A stretch of DNA of 37,700 nt, from positions 1 to 37,700 of the forward strand of contig CALMUU010000227.1 in assembly GCA_937872965.1 (NCBI GenBank), read 5' to 3'. Made by a program: the position numbers and the translations under genes. This document shows, in pieces, positions 8,503-15,778 of the stretch. The first letter of the stretch is position 1. Every line of letters starts with the position of its first letter. The notes under the pieces are model-generated. The model worked only from the letters and a program-made list of their open reading frames with translations. It did not search any database and was not told the DNA's origin. Origin of the DNA: an uncultured Actinomycetes bacterium (GTDB taxonomy: Bacteria > Actinomycetota > Acidimicrobiia > IMCC26256 > JAGPDB01).

Positions 8503-8733
8503 AGAAGGTCTGTCCACTACGCAAGATGTTAAGACAACTGAACCAACTGCTGCTGCCTGCTTACTTACTTACTTACTTTAGGGGAGGACCGCATCTGCTG
8601 ACTCAAGTCGCGCTACAACTGAACGAACTGCTGAAACTACGTTATTTTAGGGGAGGGTCCGACCTTGCAAATCGCAGGTGAAGTCGCTTGTGCGACCCTC
8701 TGCTTTTTTCGTATTTGCAAGATCAGACCCTAA
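8503..8733 (+). repeat. Family A locus 1: two tandem units plus terminal hairpin
   Basis: Two units contain the core ACAACTGAACNAACTGCTG (second unit GGAGGACC from 8583). They are followed by GGAGGGTCC at 8652. The hairpin at 8655-8730 has arms GGGTCCGACCTTGCAAAT and ATTTGCAAGATCAGACCC and an inner stem AAGTCGC/GCGACC. The first unit is lengthened by a CTTA microsatellite at about 8561-8578. The right end, TTAGGG on the minus strand (8728-8733), lies 3 nt after the ddl stop codon. The locus separates the convergent protease and ddl genes. No T-tract follows the hairpin on the minus strand, so it is not a classic intrinsic terminator. Confidence 0.85.
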
Positions 8734-8736
8734 GAG

Positions 8737-9822
8737 CTAGTGGTTGAGATTCTTTTTAGATTCGCGACGATCGTGACGCGAAAGTGCGACAGCAATCAAT
8801 TCATCAAGAAGATCCGCATAGCTCATCCCTGAATATTCGAAGAGCTTGGGGAACATTGAAATCGGAGTAAAACCAGGAATAGTGTTGAGTTCATTGACCA
8901 TCCAGGCACCTGTTTCCTTTTCAAGGAACAAGTCCACCCGTGCCATTCCATCACAACACAATGCCTTATATGCTTTGACTGCCAGTTCTTGAGCCGCCTG
9001 CATTTCTCTTTCCGACAAGGGAGCAGGGATACGCAAATCCGCAGCATCATTGATGTACTTATCGTCATACGAATAAAACTCGTCACCCGGAACGATTTCT
9101 CCGGGTACAGAAACACGAACGTCGTCATCACCCATAACCGATAGCTCGATTTCGCGAGCATCGACTGCTTTTTCGACCAAAATCCATTCGTCATAGGTCA
9201 AGGCTGTTTCGATTGCTTCTGCAAGTTCTTCGCGATCGTGGGCCTTGGTAATTCCGACCGACGAACCGAGACTGGCAGGCTTCACGAAACAAGGATACGA
9301 AATGATTGTTTCGACTTTATCGACGAACCCAACGAGTTCACTTTCGCGTGTATAGATAAAAGGTGTTGTAGGAATGAGATGTCCTGTCAACATATTTTTC
9401 GCTGCGATCTTGTTCATACACATTGCCGACCCAAGAACGGATGTTCCCACATAGGGAATATTTGCCATCTCTAATAAACCTTGAATTGTTCCGTCTTCAC
9501 CATAAGGACCATGAAGCATAGGGATGACAAGATCGACAGGATTTCCGCCCACTGCAATGTCACCCGAGCGTTCGACGAGTTCGGTACCAGACAACGACAA
9601 TGTGCGTGGAAGCTCGAAACGAGAATCTTGAAGCTGCTTAAAGGTTTCCTCAGCAAAAAGCCACTCGCCCTGCTCCGCAATAATCACAGGCAACACGTCA
9701 TATTTTGCTGGGTCAAGATTTTGAAGAACTGCACGGGCACTAACAGCCGACACTTCACGCTCTGCGCTTTGACCACCATAGATAACGGCTACACGGAGGC
9801 GCTCAGATCGATTTTTACTCAT
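8737..9822 (-). CDS. ddl: D-alanine--D-alanine ligase
   Basis: Ddl joins two D-Ala with ATP to make the dipeptide that closes the peptidoglycan pentapeptide. The 361-residue protein has the full ATP-grasp layout. It opens VAVIYGGQSAEREVSAVSA, then HGPYGEDGTIQGLLE and PYVGTSVLGSAMCMNK. Next come FVKPASLGSSVGITK, then DGMARVDLF and the metal-binding MVNELNTIPGFT near the end. The start MSKNRSERL leaves 31 bp to the next repeat. ddl also belongs to the gpsA-recG neighbourhood in mycobacteria. The stop codon is 3 nt from a family A element. Confidence 0.96.
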   Translation of the reverse strand: MSKNRSERLRVAVIYGGQSAEREVSAVSARAVLQNLDPAKYDVLPVIIAEQGEWLFAEETFKQLQDSRFELPRTLSLSGTELVERSGDIAVGGNPVDLVIPMLHGPYGEDGTIQGLLEMANIPYVGTSVLGSAMCMNKIAAKNMLTGHLIPTTPFIYTRESELVGFVDKVETIISYPCFVKPASLGSSVGITKAHDREELAEAIETALTYDEWILVEKAVDAREIELSVMGDDDVRVSVPGEIVPGDEFYSYDDKYINDAADLRIPAPLSEREMQAAQELAVKAYKALCCDGMARVDLFLEKETGAWMVNELNTIPGFTPISMFPKLFEYSGMSYADLLDELIAVALSRHDRRESKKNLNH

Positions 9823-9853
9823 TTGTATAGTTTAGCCCACAACCCTCAAAATC

Positions 9854-10007
9854 ACCACTGCCCGTTAGGGTCGTTCCTGGTGGCCGCAATGCGGGAGACA
9901 ACTGAACGAACTGCTGCTACTTCGTTGCTTTAGGGGAGGGTCCGACCTTGGAAAGGATTGTGACCTTTGTAGGTCACTTTTCCTTACTTTCCAAGGTCAG
10001 ACCCTAA
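9854..10007 (+). repeat. Family A locus 2: complete 154-bp element
   Basis: The left end is TTAGGGTCGTTCCTGG and the right end CCAAGGTCAGACCCTAA, so both tips are TTAGGGTC in inverted orientation. Between them lie one core unit (GGGAGACAACTGAACGAACT, then CTGC and TTCGTT pairing back to AACGAA) and the hairpin at 9938-10004. The hairpin arms are GGGTCCGACCTTGGAAAG and CTTTCCAAGGTCAGACCC, with an inner stem GTGACCT/AGGTCAC around TTTG-type loop bases. The stem sequences differ from loci 1 and 3 but still pair. The right tip ends 2 nt from the stop of the gene at 10010. Confidence 0.88.
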
Positions 10008-10009
10008 AT

Positions 10010-10387
10010 CTACAAAAGCACCAGCAATGTTGAGCGTATTCCTAATCCAGCAAGGAAAAGTGAGGAAATGCCATAGATAAGTATTTTCTTTTTCCCAAGT
10101 GTCCGCGAATAAGAATAAATAATTCCTGCTGTCATGATTGCAATGAATCCATAGAAGTAGTGAAATCCTTTAGAAGGATCTACTTTTTCACCAGACATAT
10201 ACAGCGATATTCCTAAAAGGCTTTGCACAGAAATAGCAAGCCAACCAAAATACACCGGCGTAAAGAAATATTTTTTCCTTTTGAGATCGACAAATCTGAG
10301 CGAAATCAACATCAAGATGCCGGCGAATAGATTGATCGCGATTGAAGCATACGCCCAGTCATGATGGAACCGTAATAATTCATTCAC
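10010..10387 (-). CDS. Small four-helix membrane protein, function unknown
   Basis: The 125-residue protein has four likely transmembrane helices at about residues 10-32, 43-64, 76-93 and 102-123. These are separated by short basic loops (DLKRKKYF, TLGKKK), which suggests an inner-membrane protein with positive loops inside. A His-rich N-terminus (RFHHDW) and an FHYFYG motif in helix 3 are the only distinctive residues. I do not recognise the family. It is 19 nt downstream of the PH-domain membrane protein on the same strand, so the two are probably co-transcribed. A family A element abuts its stop codon. Confidence 0.7.
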   Translation of the reverse strand: MNELLRFHHDWAYASIAINLFAGILMLISLRFVDLKRKKYFFTPVYFGWLAISVQSLLGISLYMSGEKVDPSKGFHYFYGFIAIMTAGIIYSYSRTLGKKKILIYGISSLFLAGLGIRSTLLVLL

Positions 10388-10406
10388 AGCTTATTCACAA
10401 ACCATT

Positions 10407-11093
10407 TTACATTTGGTCAAGGAGACGTTGTTTTTTATCGAGAAACTCTGCTTCAGTAATAACATTTTGATCTCGAAGTTGTGCCAACTTTTCGATTTGT
10501 TCTGGGATAGACATGGGAGCGCTTCCTCCAAGATTCTGCAATCCATCCGTTGTATATCGTGCAGTCTTTTTCACGTTGCCTTCCATGCATCGATAAATTT
10601 CTTGTTGAACAGCATCTGGATGACGAACATCCTTGAAAAGACTCTGTCCATCTTCGCCCGCAGATTCGATTTCTAAAGATCCCGCACCAATAATTCTTTC
10701 AAAAATTGTTTGGCCGAAGTTAATGTTATTAATACGCTCGAGGGGTATTTCTACGCCACGCTTCGCAATGACTCCGGTGCGAAAAATAATGCGATCAGTC
10801 GTTACAACAAAAAGCGTAAAGGTCCACTGCAAGTATTGAGCTATAAGCATGATTACCCAAATGAGCGCCATAAATGCCCATACATAAAAAGCATACTTAT
10901 GAATGAGTTGAAGAAGATTGTCGCTGGAACCTGAGCTCGCGCTGCTGCTTCCCTTGGGAATAAACGCAACCATAATGGCCAACACTAAGAGGACGACTCC
11001 AAAAAGGAAATTGCGTGCAAAGTACCACCAGTGGGGACGAAGATCGAGAGAAAGCTCTTCACCTTCATTTAATAATTCGCGAGGATATGGCAT
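10407..11093 (-). CDS. Membrane protein with bacterial PH (bPH2) domain and SHOCT tail
   Basis: The 228-residue protein begins MPYPRELLNEGEELSLDLRPHWWYF, typical of the bPH2/YdbT-like family. Two transmembrane helices follow at about 30-50 and 75-98. The bPH2 core is TTDRIIFRTGVIAKRGVEIPLERINNINFGQTIFERIIGAGSLEIESAG when read in short pieces (TTDRIIFRTG; EIPLERI; GAGSLEIESAG). The C-terminal 33 residues (PEQIEKLAQLRDQNVIT ... EFLDKKQRLL) form a SHOCT domain, a short oligomerisation motif. Such proteins sit in the cytoplasmic membrane and their biochemical role is not settled. It is likely co-transcribed with the following four-helix protein. Confidence 0.8.
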   Translation of the reverse strand: MPYPRELLNEGEELSLDLRPHWWYFARNFLFGVVLLVLAIMVAFIPKGSSSASSGSSDNLLQLIHKYAFYVWAFMALIWVIMLIAQYLQWTFTLFVVTTDRIIFRTGVIAKRGVEIPLERINNINFGQTIFERIIGAGSLEIESAGEDGQSLFKDVRHPDAVQQEIYRCMEGNVKKTARYTTDGLQNLGGSAPMSIPEQIEKLAQLRDQNVITEAEFLDKKQRLLDQM

Positions 11094-11120
11094 TGGACGA
11101 TTCTAGCGCGTTTACTTTAA

Positions 11121-11413
11121 GGAGGGTTGCACCTGGAAACCTCAGACGTCGAGACAAGTGAACGAACTGCTGCAACTACGTTCGTTTAGGGGAGGGTCGC
11201 AACTAATAACTACTACCTTCGATACAACTGAACGGACTGCTGCTGGTTACTAGCTCATGGGGAGGGTCCGACCCTGGAAACCTCGGACCTCGAGACAACC
11301 GAACGAACTGCTGCAACTACGTTCGTTTAGGGGAGGGTCCGACCTTGCAAATCGCAGGCGAAGTCGCTTGTGCGACTCTCTGCTTTTTTCGTATTTGCAA
11401 GATCAAACCCTAA
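11121..11413 (+). repeat. Family A locus 3: three tandem ~70-bp units plus terminal hairpin
   Basis: GGAGGGT recurs at 11121, 11191, 11261 and 11332, a period of 70, 70 and 71 bp. Units 1 and 3 are close copies: both contain CCTGGAAACCTC, a GACGTCGAGACAA or GACCTCGAGACAA segment, and AACGAACTGC followed by GTTCGTT. Unit 2 is more diverged but keeps the ACAACTGAACGGACTGCTGC core. The array ends in the hairpin at 11335-11410, with arms GGGTCCGACCTTGCAAAT and ATTTGCAAGATCAAACCC. It fills nearly the whole 323-bp gap. It stops 3 nt from the def stop codon and begins 27 bp from the start of the PH-domain gene. Confidence 0.9.
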
Positions 11414-11416
11414 CTA

Positions 11417-11932
11417 CTAGGAGCGATAAGTTCTTCTGGTGAAGACGTCACGAGCCGTCGTTACACGGTCGAGAAATACTTTGCCTATAACATGGTCGAT
11501 CTCATGTTGGAAAACGCGAGCTTCGAAATCGTGTGCAACGAGCTCGAGCGACTTGCCCTCAGGATCAATCCCTGCAACAATCACGTGTTGTGCGCGGGTG
11601 ACGTTGCCCGTTAAATCGGGAACACTCATGCAGCCTTCACGTTGTTTTATCGGGTTGCTGTGCTCAACAATTAACGGATTGATAACAACAACAAAACCAT
11701 ATTCACTTGAAACTCTCGTATTTTTTGATGCATCGGCAACGAAAATATTCAAATCACTTCCTATTTGATTTGCCGCCAAGCCCACACAGTGGTCAAACTC
11801 TGCCATCGTCTGTGTAAGCCGACGAATAACATCGTGAACTTCCTCACTCGCAACATCAGTCACATCGCGCGCACGGGCGCGCAGAACAGGATCCGGATAA
11901 TAAACAATGCTTCCGATGTCAGAGTTGCACAT
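11417..11932 (-). CDS. def: Peptide deformylase
   Basis: Def removes the formyl group from the N-terminal Met of nascent proteins, using a metal ion. The 171-residue protein carries all three motifs: VGLAANQIG at 50-58, EGCMS with ligand C101, and HEIDH with ligands H143 and H147 and catalytic E144. The start lies 2 nt after the stop of the double-ACT gene, so the two form an operon on the minus strand. A family A array starts 3 nt after its stop. Confidence 0.95.
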   Translation of the reverse strand: MCNSDIGSIVYYPDPVLRARARDVTDVASEEVHDVIRRLTQTMAEFDHCVGLAANQIGSDLNIFVADASKNTRVSSEYGFVVVINPLIVEHSNPIKQREGCMSVPDLTGNVTRAQHVIVAGIDPEGKSLELVAHDFEARVFQHEIDHVIGKVFLDRVTTARDVFTRRTYRS

Positions 11933-11934
11933 GT

Positions 11935-12465
11935 TTATAAATCGACGTCATCCACTCGTTGAAAAACAACATCACCTGAAAAATTATCCACAGCTACTGA
12001 TAGTTCTTCGACAATCGTTTCTTCTTGGAGTAAGGGAACGTCAACATCAAGAATCATAGAAAAAACGCCTGTCGAATTATTTTTCCGCGTGGCGCAATCC
12101 ACAACATTGGCATCATGTGTTCCTAAGACTTCTGTTACCCTCGCAACAATTCCTGGCGTATCACTAACAGCCAAATGAAAAATATATTTGGCGACCTTGT
12201 GCTCATCCTCTCCGTGTGAAAGCTCATCCAATTCATTAGAGAATGAAAGCGATAATCCTGAAAGAATATGATTACTCGAAAGCATCTCTTCTAGTTCCGT
12301 CATAGAACAATTATCAATCGACACAACAAGGATCATCGCGAAATGTCCCTGGAGCAACGTCATCGAAGCGTCCTCTATGTTGGCTCCGTATTCTGCCAAT
12401 TGCTTGGTCAGAGCTGCGATGATGCCGGGTTGGTCACGGCCAAAGATACTGATTGCGATGCGCAT
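11935..12465 (-). CDS. Double ACT-domain protein (GcvR-like)
   Basis: The 176-residue protein consists of two ACT domains. The first, residues 1-80, opens MRIAISIFGRDQPGIIAALTKQLAEYGANIED. The second, residues 92-172, contains HLAVSDTPGIVARVTEVLG and NVVDCATRK. The D-x-P-G-I turn, which binds small ligands, is present in both. This layout matches GcvR/glycine-cleavage regulators and similar amino-acid sensors. No DNA-binding domain is present, so it probably acts through a partner. The ATG at 12465 was chosen because the upstream 61 codons show no domain and run into the divergent helicase. It is transcribed directly ahead of def. Confidence 0.8.
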   Translation of the reverse strand: MRIAISIFGRDQPGIIAALTKQLAEYGANIEDASMTLLQGHFAMILVVSIDNCSMTELEEMLSSNHILSGLSLSFSNELDELSHGEDEHKVAKYIFHLAVSDTPGIVARVTEVLGTHDANVVDCATRKNNSTGVFSMILDVDVPLLQEETIVEELSVAVDNFSGDVVFQRVDDVDL

Positions 12466-12530
12466 GCTATCGATGTTACCAAATGAAGTACGAGGTGACG
12501 GTTTACTTGACTTGCGAGTATCGTGAATAC

Positions 12531-14300
12531 ATGCACGAGGCAGAAAATGTAGTGACAATCGGTGATCTAGACGATGCTCAACGTGCCGCTGTAACCTCGA
12601 CCGCTTCGCGATTATGCATAGTTGCCTCTGCTGGTTCCGGCAAAACACGTGTCATCGTTAAGCGCATTGAGCACCTCTGTGAAGAAGGTCTGCTACCAAA
12701 CCATGTCGTTACTATCACTTTTACCCGCAAAGCAGGATTCGAGCTCGCAGCACGCCTAGCGAAAAGTTTCCCCCCCGAAACGCGCGAACGGCCGTTCGTA
12801 GGTACATTACATTCGTTCGCGATGAGTGAGCTGTCTTCCTATCACGATGAAAACCGGTCACGAATGAGAACCCTCATTGAACATTCGAAATCTGTTCTCG
12901 AACAACAAAAAGTTGCCCAAGCATCCAAAGTGGCCCGTGCAATCTCCTGGTGCAAAACACGTTTAATGGTGCCAGAAGATGTAACTGATGATGCGATGAT
13001 TGCCATTTGTCGCCATGCCCATATTCATCCTCGTACATTATCGAGAGAGACATTCGTTGCTGCATGGAAGTCCTATCAACATGAATGCAGTAAGCGTGGC
13101 GTCATGGATTACGACGATGTCTTGAACGAATACTGTCGACGCTTAGGCGATAAAAGCTACGCTCAATCACGTCAATACCTCTATCGTCATATTTTTGTTG
13201 ATGAGTTCCAAGACACGACTCCTCTGCACATGGAGATCTATCGACGACTCGTAGGAAAAAAAGGTTCATTAAGCGTTGTGGGCGATCCAGATCAATCAAT
13301 TTTTTCTTTTGCGGGATCAAGTGATGTATACCTCAATCATTTTGCAGACTACTTTCCTGGAGCACACTCAGTTTTTCTCAATACGAATTATCGATCGACA
13401 CGAGCGAATGTCGAAGTGGCACGCTGTCTTGTCCCTCCCATCGATAAGAGCCAAGAAATCACTGCTCCGCGTGCAAGCACAATTCTTCCTCAGGTTCATG
13501 TCTTCTCTGACCATGAGGCCGAAGCAGCTGGCATTATGCACATAATTTCCTCGGCTCATGCCCGCGGAACAGAGCTAAAAGATATCGCCGTTCTCGTCCG
13601 CACGAATGAACAGAAAAACGCATTCGTAACCGCTGCTGCAAAACTGGGAATAGGAGTTACTCGAGGAAGACATGTCGTCACAGATCCTGTGGCAGCAAAC
13701 GTATGGGCCACTATTGTGTCGCTGCGAAAAAAACGACGATGGAAGTCGATCTACGATGCCCTTGATGACATTGATGGTGCACAAACCATCGTGGGTGAAC
13801 TCGATGAAGAGCATAAAGGGTTGTTTCGTGCCTTACGGATGGCCGCGCGCGAATACATGGAGCTCTTCCCCCATGATCGCCATGGGGACGTATCGGGATT
13901 TTTTGAATATATGGAATCATCGCTTAGTACTCAGACCGATACAAAATCTGGATTTTCTCTCCTCACCTTTCATCAAGCTAAGGGACTCGAATTCCATACC
14001 GTTATTGTTGCTGGTTTCGAAAAGGGCCTGGTGCCGCTTTATCAGGATCGCGTTCGAAAGAAAGAAGAAGCACGACTTGCCTATGTAGCACTGTCACGTG
14101 CAATAGAAGAATTACACATCACTCGCGCCAGCGTCCGACTGAGGCACGGAAATTCTATGGTTCAACAACCCTCTGAATTTCTCGCTTCCATTAAAGATCA
14201 CATCTCGGAACTCGATTTACGAAATGATATTTATACCGCCGATGAGGCGATCAAGCGCATTGCGGACATTCGAGCGAAACACCTCACAAAAAAATCATAG
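12531..14300 (+). CDS. UvrD/Rep-type superfamily 1 DNA helicase
   Basis: A compact SF1A helicase of about 589 residues; UvrD/PcrA are about 720. Motifs in order from the chosen start: Q motif DDAQRAAV, Walker A SAGSGKTR near 34-40, TFTRKAG, Walker B FVDEFQDT near 222-229, GDPDQSIFSFAG near 250, TNYRST, TFHQAKGLEFHTV near 478, and YVALSRA near 518. It unwinds DNA 3'-5' with ATP; a role in repair or recombination is inferred. The ATG at 12531 places about 14 residues before the Q motif. In-frame starts at 12453 or 12483 would overlap or nearly touch the divergent ACT gene. The short tail suggests a UvrD2- or Rep-like accessory helicase, not classic UvrD1. Confidence 0.88.
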   Translation: MHEAENVVTIGDLDDAQRAAVTSTASRLCIVASAGSGKTRVIVKRIEHLCEEGLLPNHVVTITFTRKAGFELAARLAKSFPPETRERPFVGTLHSFAMSELSSYHDENRSRMRTLIEHSKSVLEQQKVAQASKVARAISWCKTRLMVPEDVTDDAMIAICRHAHIHPRTLSRETFVAAWKSYQHECSKRGVMDYDDVLNEYCRRLGDKSYAQSRQYLYRHIFVDEFQDTTPLHMEIYRRLVGKKGSLSVVGDPDQSIFSFAGSSDVYLNHFADYFPGAHSVFLNTNYRSTRANVEVARCLVPPIDKSQEITAPRASTILPQVHVFSDHEAEAAGIMHIISSAHARGTELKDIAVLVRTNEQKNAFVTAAAKLGIGVTRGRHVVTDPVAANVWATIVSLRKKRRWKSIYDALDDIDGAQTIVGELDEEHKGLFRALRMAAREYMELFPHDRHGDVSGFFEYMESSLSTQTDTKSGFSLLTFHQAKGLEFHTVIVAGFEKGLVPLYQDRVRKKEEARLAYVALSRAIEELHITRASVRLRHGNSMVQQPSEFLASIKDHISELDLRNDIYTADEAIKRIADIRAKHLTKKS

Positions 14301-14370
14301 CTGAGGCTTGACCTCGCTCACTTTTGGTAGCAGGATGGTGGAAGTACATCCCGGTAGATCGGAGGCCACC

Positions 14371-14694
14371 ATGCGTAGCCCATTTGAGACTCTTTCCGAA
14401 AGCGATGATTCATGGGTTTATCCCGATGAAGAATCACTTGCTTCATTTACATCACATGATGTTGAAGATCCGACAAGTGATGATGATTATTTTGAGCTCC
14501 GTACTGATCCTCATGCGTACGCATATCTCAGCGCTGCAGAATATGCGATTGTCGATCGACGTTTTGGCCTCTCCGGTGATGCCGCATCGATGAAAGACAT
14601 CGCAGCTGAACTTGGAATCACTCATACCGAAGTGCGCAACACATTAGGTTCTGCACTTTCGAAAATGCGGCAGAATATGCGAGAGAGCGTTTAA
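14371..14694 (+). CDS. Orphan sigma-70 region-4-like HTH protein
   Basis: The chosen ATG follows GGAGG (14361-14365) by 5 nt and gives 107 residues. An acidic, Ser/Asp-rich half (roughly 1-50) leads to a helical C-terminus. That part reads YLSAAEYAIVDRRFGLSG, then SMKDIAAELGITHTEVRNTLGSALSKMRQ, with the layout of sigma region 4: an R-FGL loop and a two-helix HTH ending in A-L-x-K-x-R. No region 2 is present, so it is not a complete sigma factor. It might bind -35 elements or a core-polymerase flap, or regulate a sigma factor. Its stop overlaps the stop of the convergent nuclease within one TTAA. Confidence 0.65.
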   Translation: MRSPFETLSESDDSWVYPDEESLASFTSHDVEDPTSDDDYFELRTDPHAYAYLSAAEYAIVDRRFGLSGDAASMKDIAAELGITHTEVRNTLGSALSKMRQNMRESV

Positions 14695-15236
14695 CAACTT
14701 CCCCACAACCCTTCACCTGATTTCTTCGCACGTAATTCATGACCAAGCAGCTCACTCGCATATTTCGTATTTGGTGATATATTCAATATCCTCGCAAAGC
14801 CTCGACGCACCAATTGGTCGTTGAAACGCTCTCGACGTACATATATATAGGCAAGAGTACGTCCGTATTTATCTTTGCGTTCTACGTCATATTCAAGCTC
14901 GATACTGCGACCATCTAATTGACTCCGAGTGAATTGCTCAGCTTCGGGACCAAAACATTCAACAGGCTTGTTGGGGTGGTGTGTTTCTGGAGTGTCAATC
15001 CCGAGGAGACGAATCGTTTCTTCATGACCATCCGAAAAACGCACACTTATCGTATCGCCATCAATCACCTGCGTGACACGAGCACGGACTAGGGATTGGG
15101 CATTCATTCCCATATTTGTTCCCGATAAAAATGCCAAAACCGAAACAATAGCGACGATAAGTAGTTGCAACCATGAGAATCGGCGAGGAGAGCGGTAGTT
15201 TCGGTAACCTATAGCAATGCGTCTGCGTCTCATCAT
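14691..15236 (-). CDS. Membrane-anchored or secreted staphylococcal-nuclease-like (SNase) protein
   Basis: The protein has a basic N-terminus (RRRRIAIGYRNYRSPRR), one hydrophobic segment (LLIVAIVSVLAFLSGT) and then a complete SNase domain. Catalytic features are visible: VIDGDTISV with its Asp, IRLLGIDTPETHH with Arg, Asp and Glu, and DKYGRTLAYIYV with the second catalytic Arg. SNases hydrolyse DNA and RNA phosphodiesters with Ca2+. Location outside the membrane, for nutrient scavenging or defence, is inferred. The ATGATG start at 15236/15233 overlaps by 17-20 nt the start of the divergent lipoprotein gene at 15217. An internal TTG start at the hydrophobic segment cannot be excluded. Confidence 0.85.
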   Translation of the reverse strand: MMRRRRIAIGYRNYRSPRRFSWLQLLIVAIVSVLAFLSGTNMGMNAQSLVRARVTQVIDGDTISVRFSDGHEETIRLLGIDTPETHHPNKPVECFGPEAEQFTRSQLDGRSIELEYDVERKDKYGRTLAYIYVRRERFNDQLVRRGFARILNISPNTKYASELLGHELRAKKSGEGLWGSC

Positions 15237-15771
15237 TCTTCTCGGCTTGGCATCTCTTTGCATCCTTGCATTTGTCATCAGTGGATGTTCTCAGCTTTCC
15301 TCTGCCGAGTCAACGGTGGAAAAGAAATTTTCTGCAATGGAACCTGAATTAACTATTCGATATAACAAATTGTCCGAAGCCACCTCACTCATGGAAAAGG
15401 CGGGTGGCAAACGTGATGTCGTAACTGACGCAAAGCAATCACTGAAAGCGTATAGCACTGCAAAGAAAAAGAAGGATGTAACCGGAGAACTCTCCGCTGC
15501 ACGAAAATTGGAAACCATACTTGGACGCTTACGAGCTAATGCAATAACATCCCCAAAATTGAGTAGTTCTGCCGAGGTATCACGTTCACTCGATACTGTT
15601 GATTCCGCCCTGCCCGCAAGTTTGGTGCGCAAGGCGTACACTGATTCTGTAAAATCGTATGAAAGCAAACGTACGTCATTGCGCTACTTTCTCTCTTCGT
15701 TGGTAGGAGGATACTCTTCACCCGAACAACTTGAATTTTCCCTTCCACCCGCACCCTCTGATGCAAAGTGA
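15217..15771 (+). CDS. LemA-like lipoprotein (divergent)
   Basis: The 184-residue protein has a lipoprotein signal: MRLRLIILLG, a hydrophobic core and the lipobox ISGC with Cys near residue 24, then Ser-rich mature protein. The mature part is helical. A segment VEKKFSAMEPELTIRYNKL near the start and a C-terminal VRKAYTDSVKSYESKR ... GGYSSPEQLEF resemble the order seen in LemA proteins. LemA function is poorly defined. No strong ribosome binding site precedes the ATG. The gene ends 7 nt before the preferred purK start, so it may be translated from the purK-GT39 transcript. Confidence 0.6.
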   Translation: MRLRLIILLGLASLCILAFVISGCSQLSSAESTVEKKFSAMEPELTIRYNKLSEATSLMEKAGGKRDVVTDAKQSLKAYSTAKKKKDVTGELSAARKLETILGRLRANAITSPKLSSSAEVSRSLDTVDSALPASLVRKAYTDSVKSYESKRTSLRYFLSSLVGGYSSPEQLEFSLPPAPSDAK

Positions 15772-15778
15772 TCTTTTC

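Noticed and set aside
8106-8681. A 191-residue plus-strand reading frame running into the family A locus
   Set aside because: It overlaps the metalloprotease C-terminal domain in another frame and consists otherwise of repeat sequence; it lacks a ribosome binding site or a coherent fold.
11335-11410. Family A hairpin as a normal intrinsic terminator
   Set aside because: The stem is long but is followed by CCCCTAAA, not a T-tract, on the strand of the upstream gene; termination by another mechanism remains possible.
11121-11413. CRISPR array
   Set aside because: Units of ~70 bp are similar along most of their length, not short identical repeats with unrelated spacers, and there are no cas genes nearby (the RecB-like nuclease is 16 kb away).
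8503-11413. Integron attC sites
   Set aside because: Size and internal pairing are reminiscent, but GTTRRRY/RYYYAAC core sites are missing, no gene cassettes lie between them and no integrase is present.
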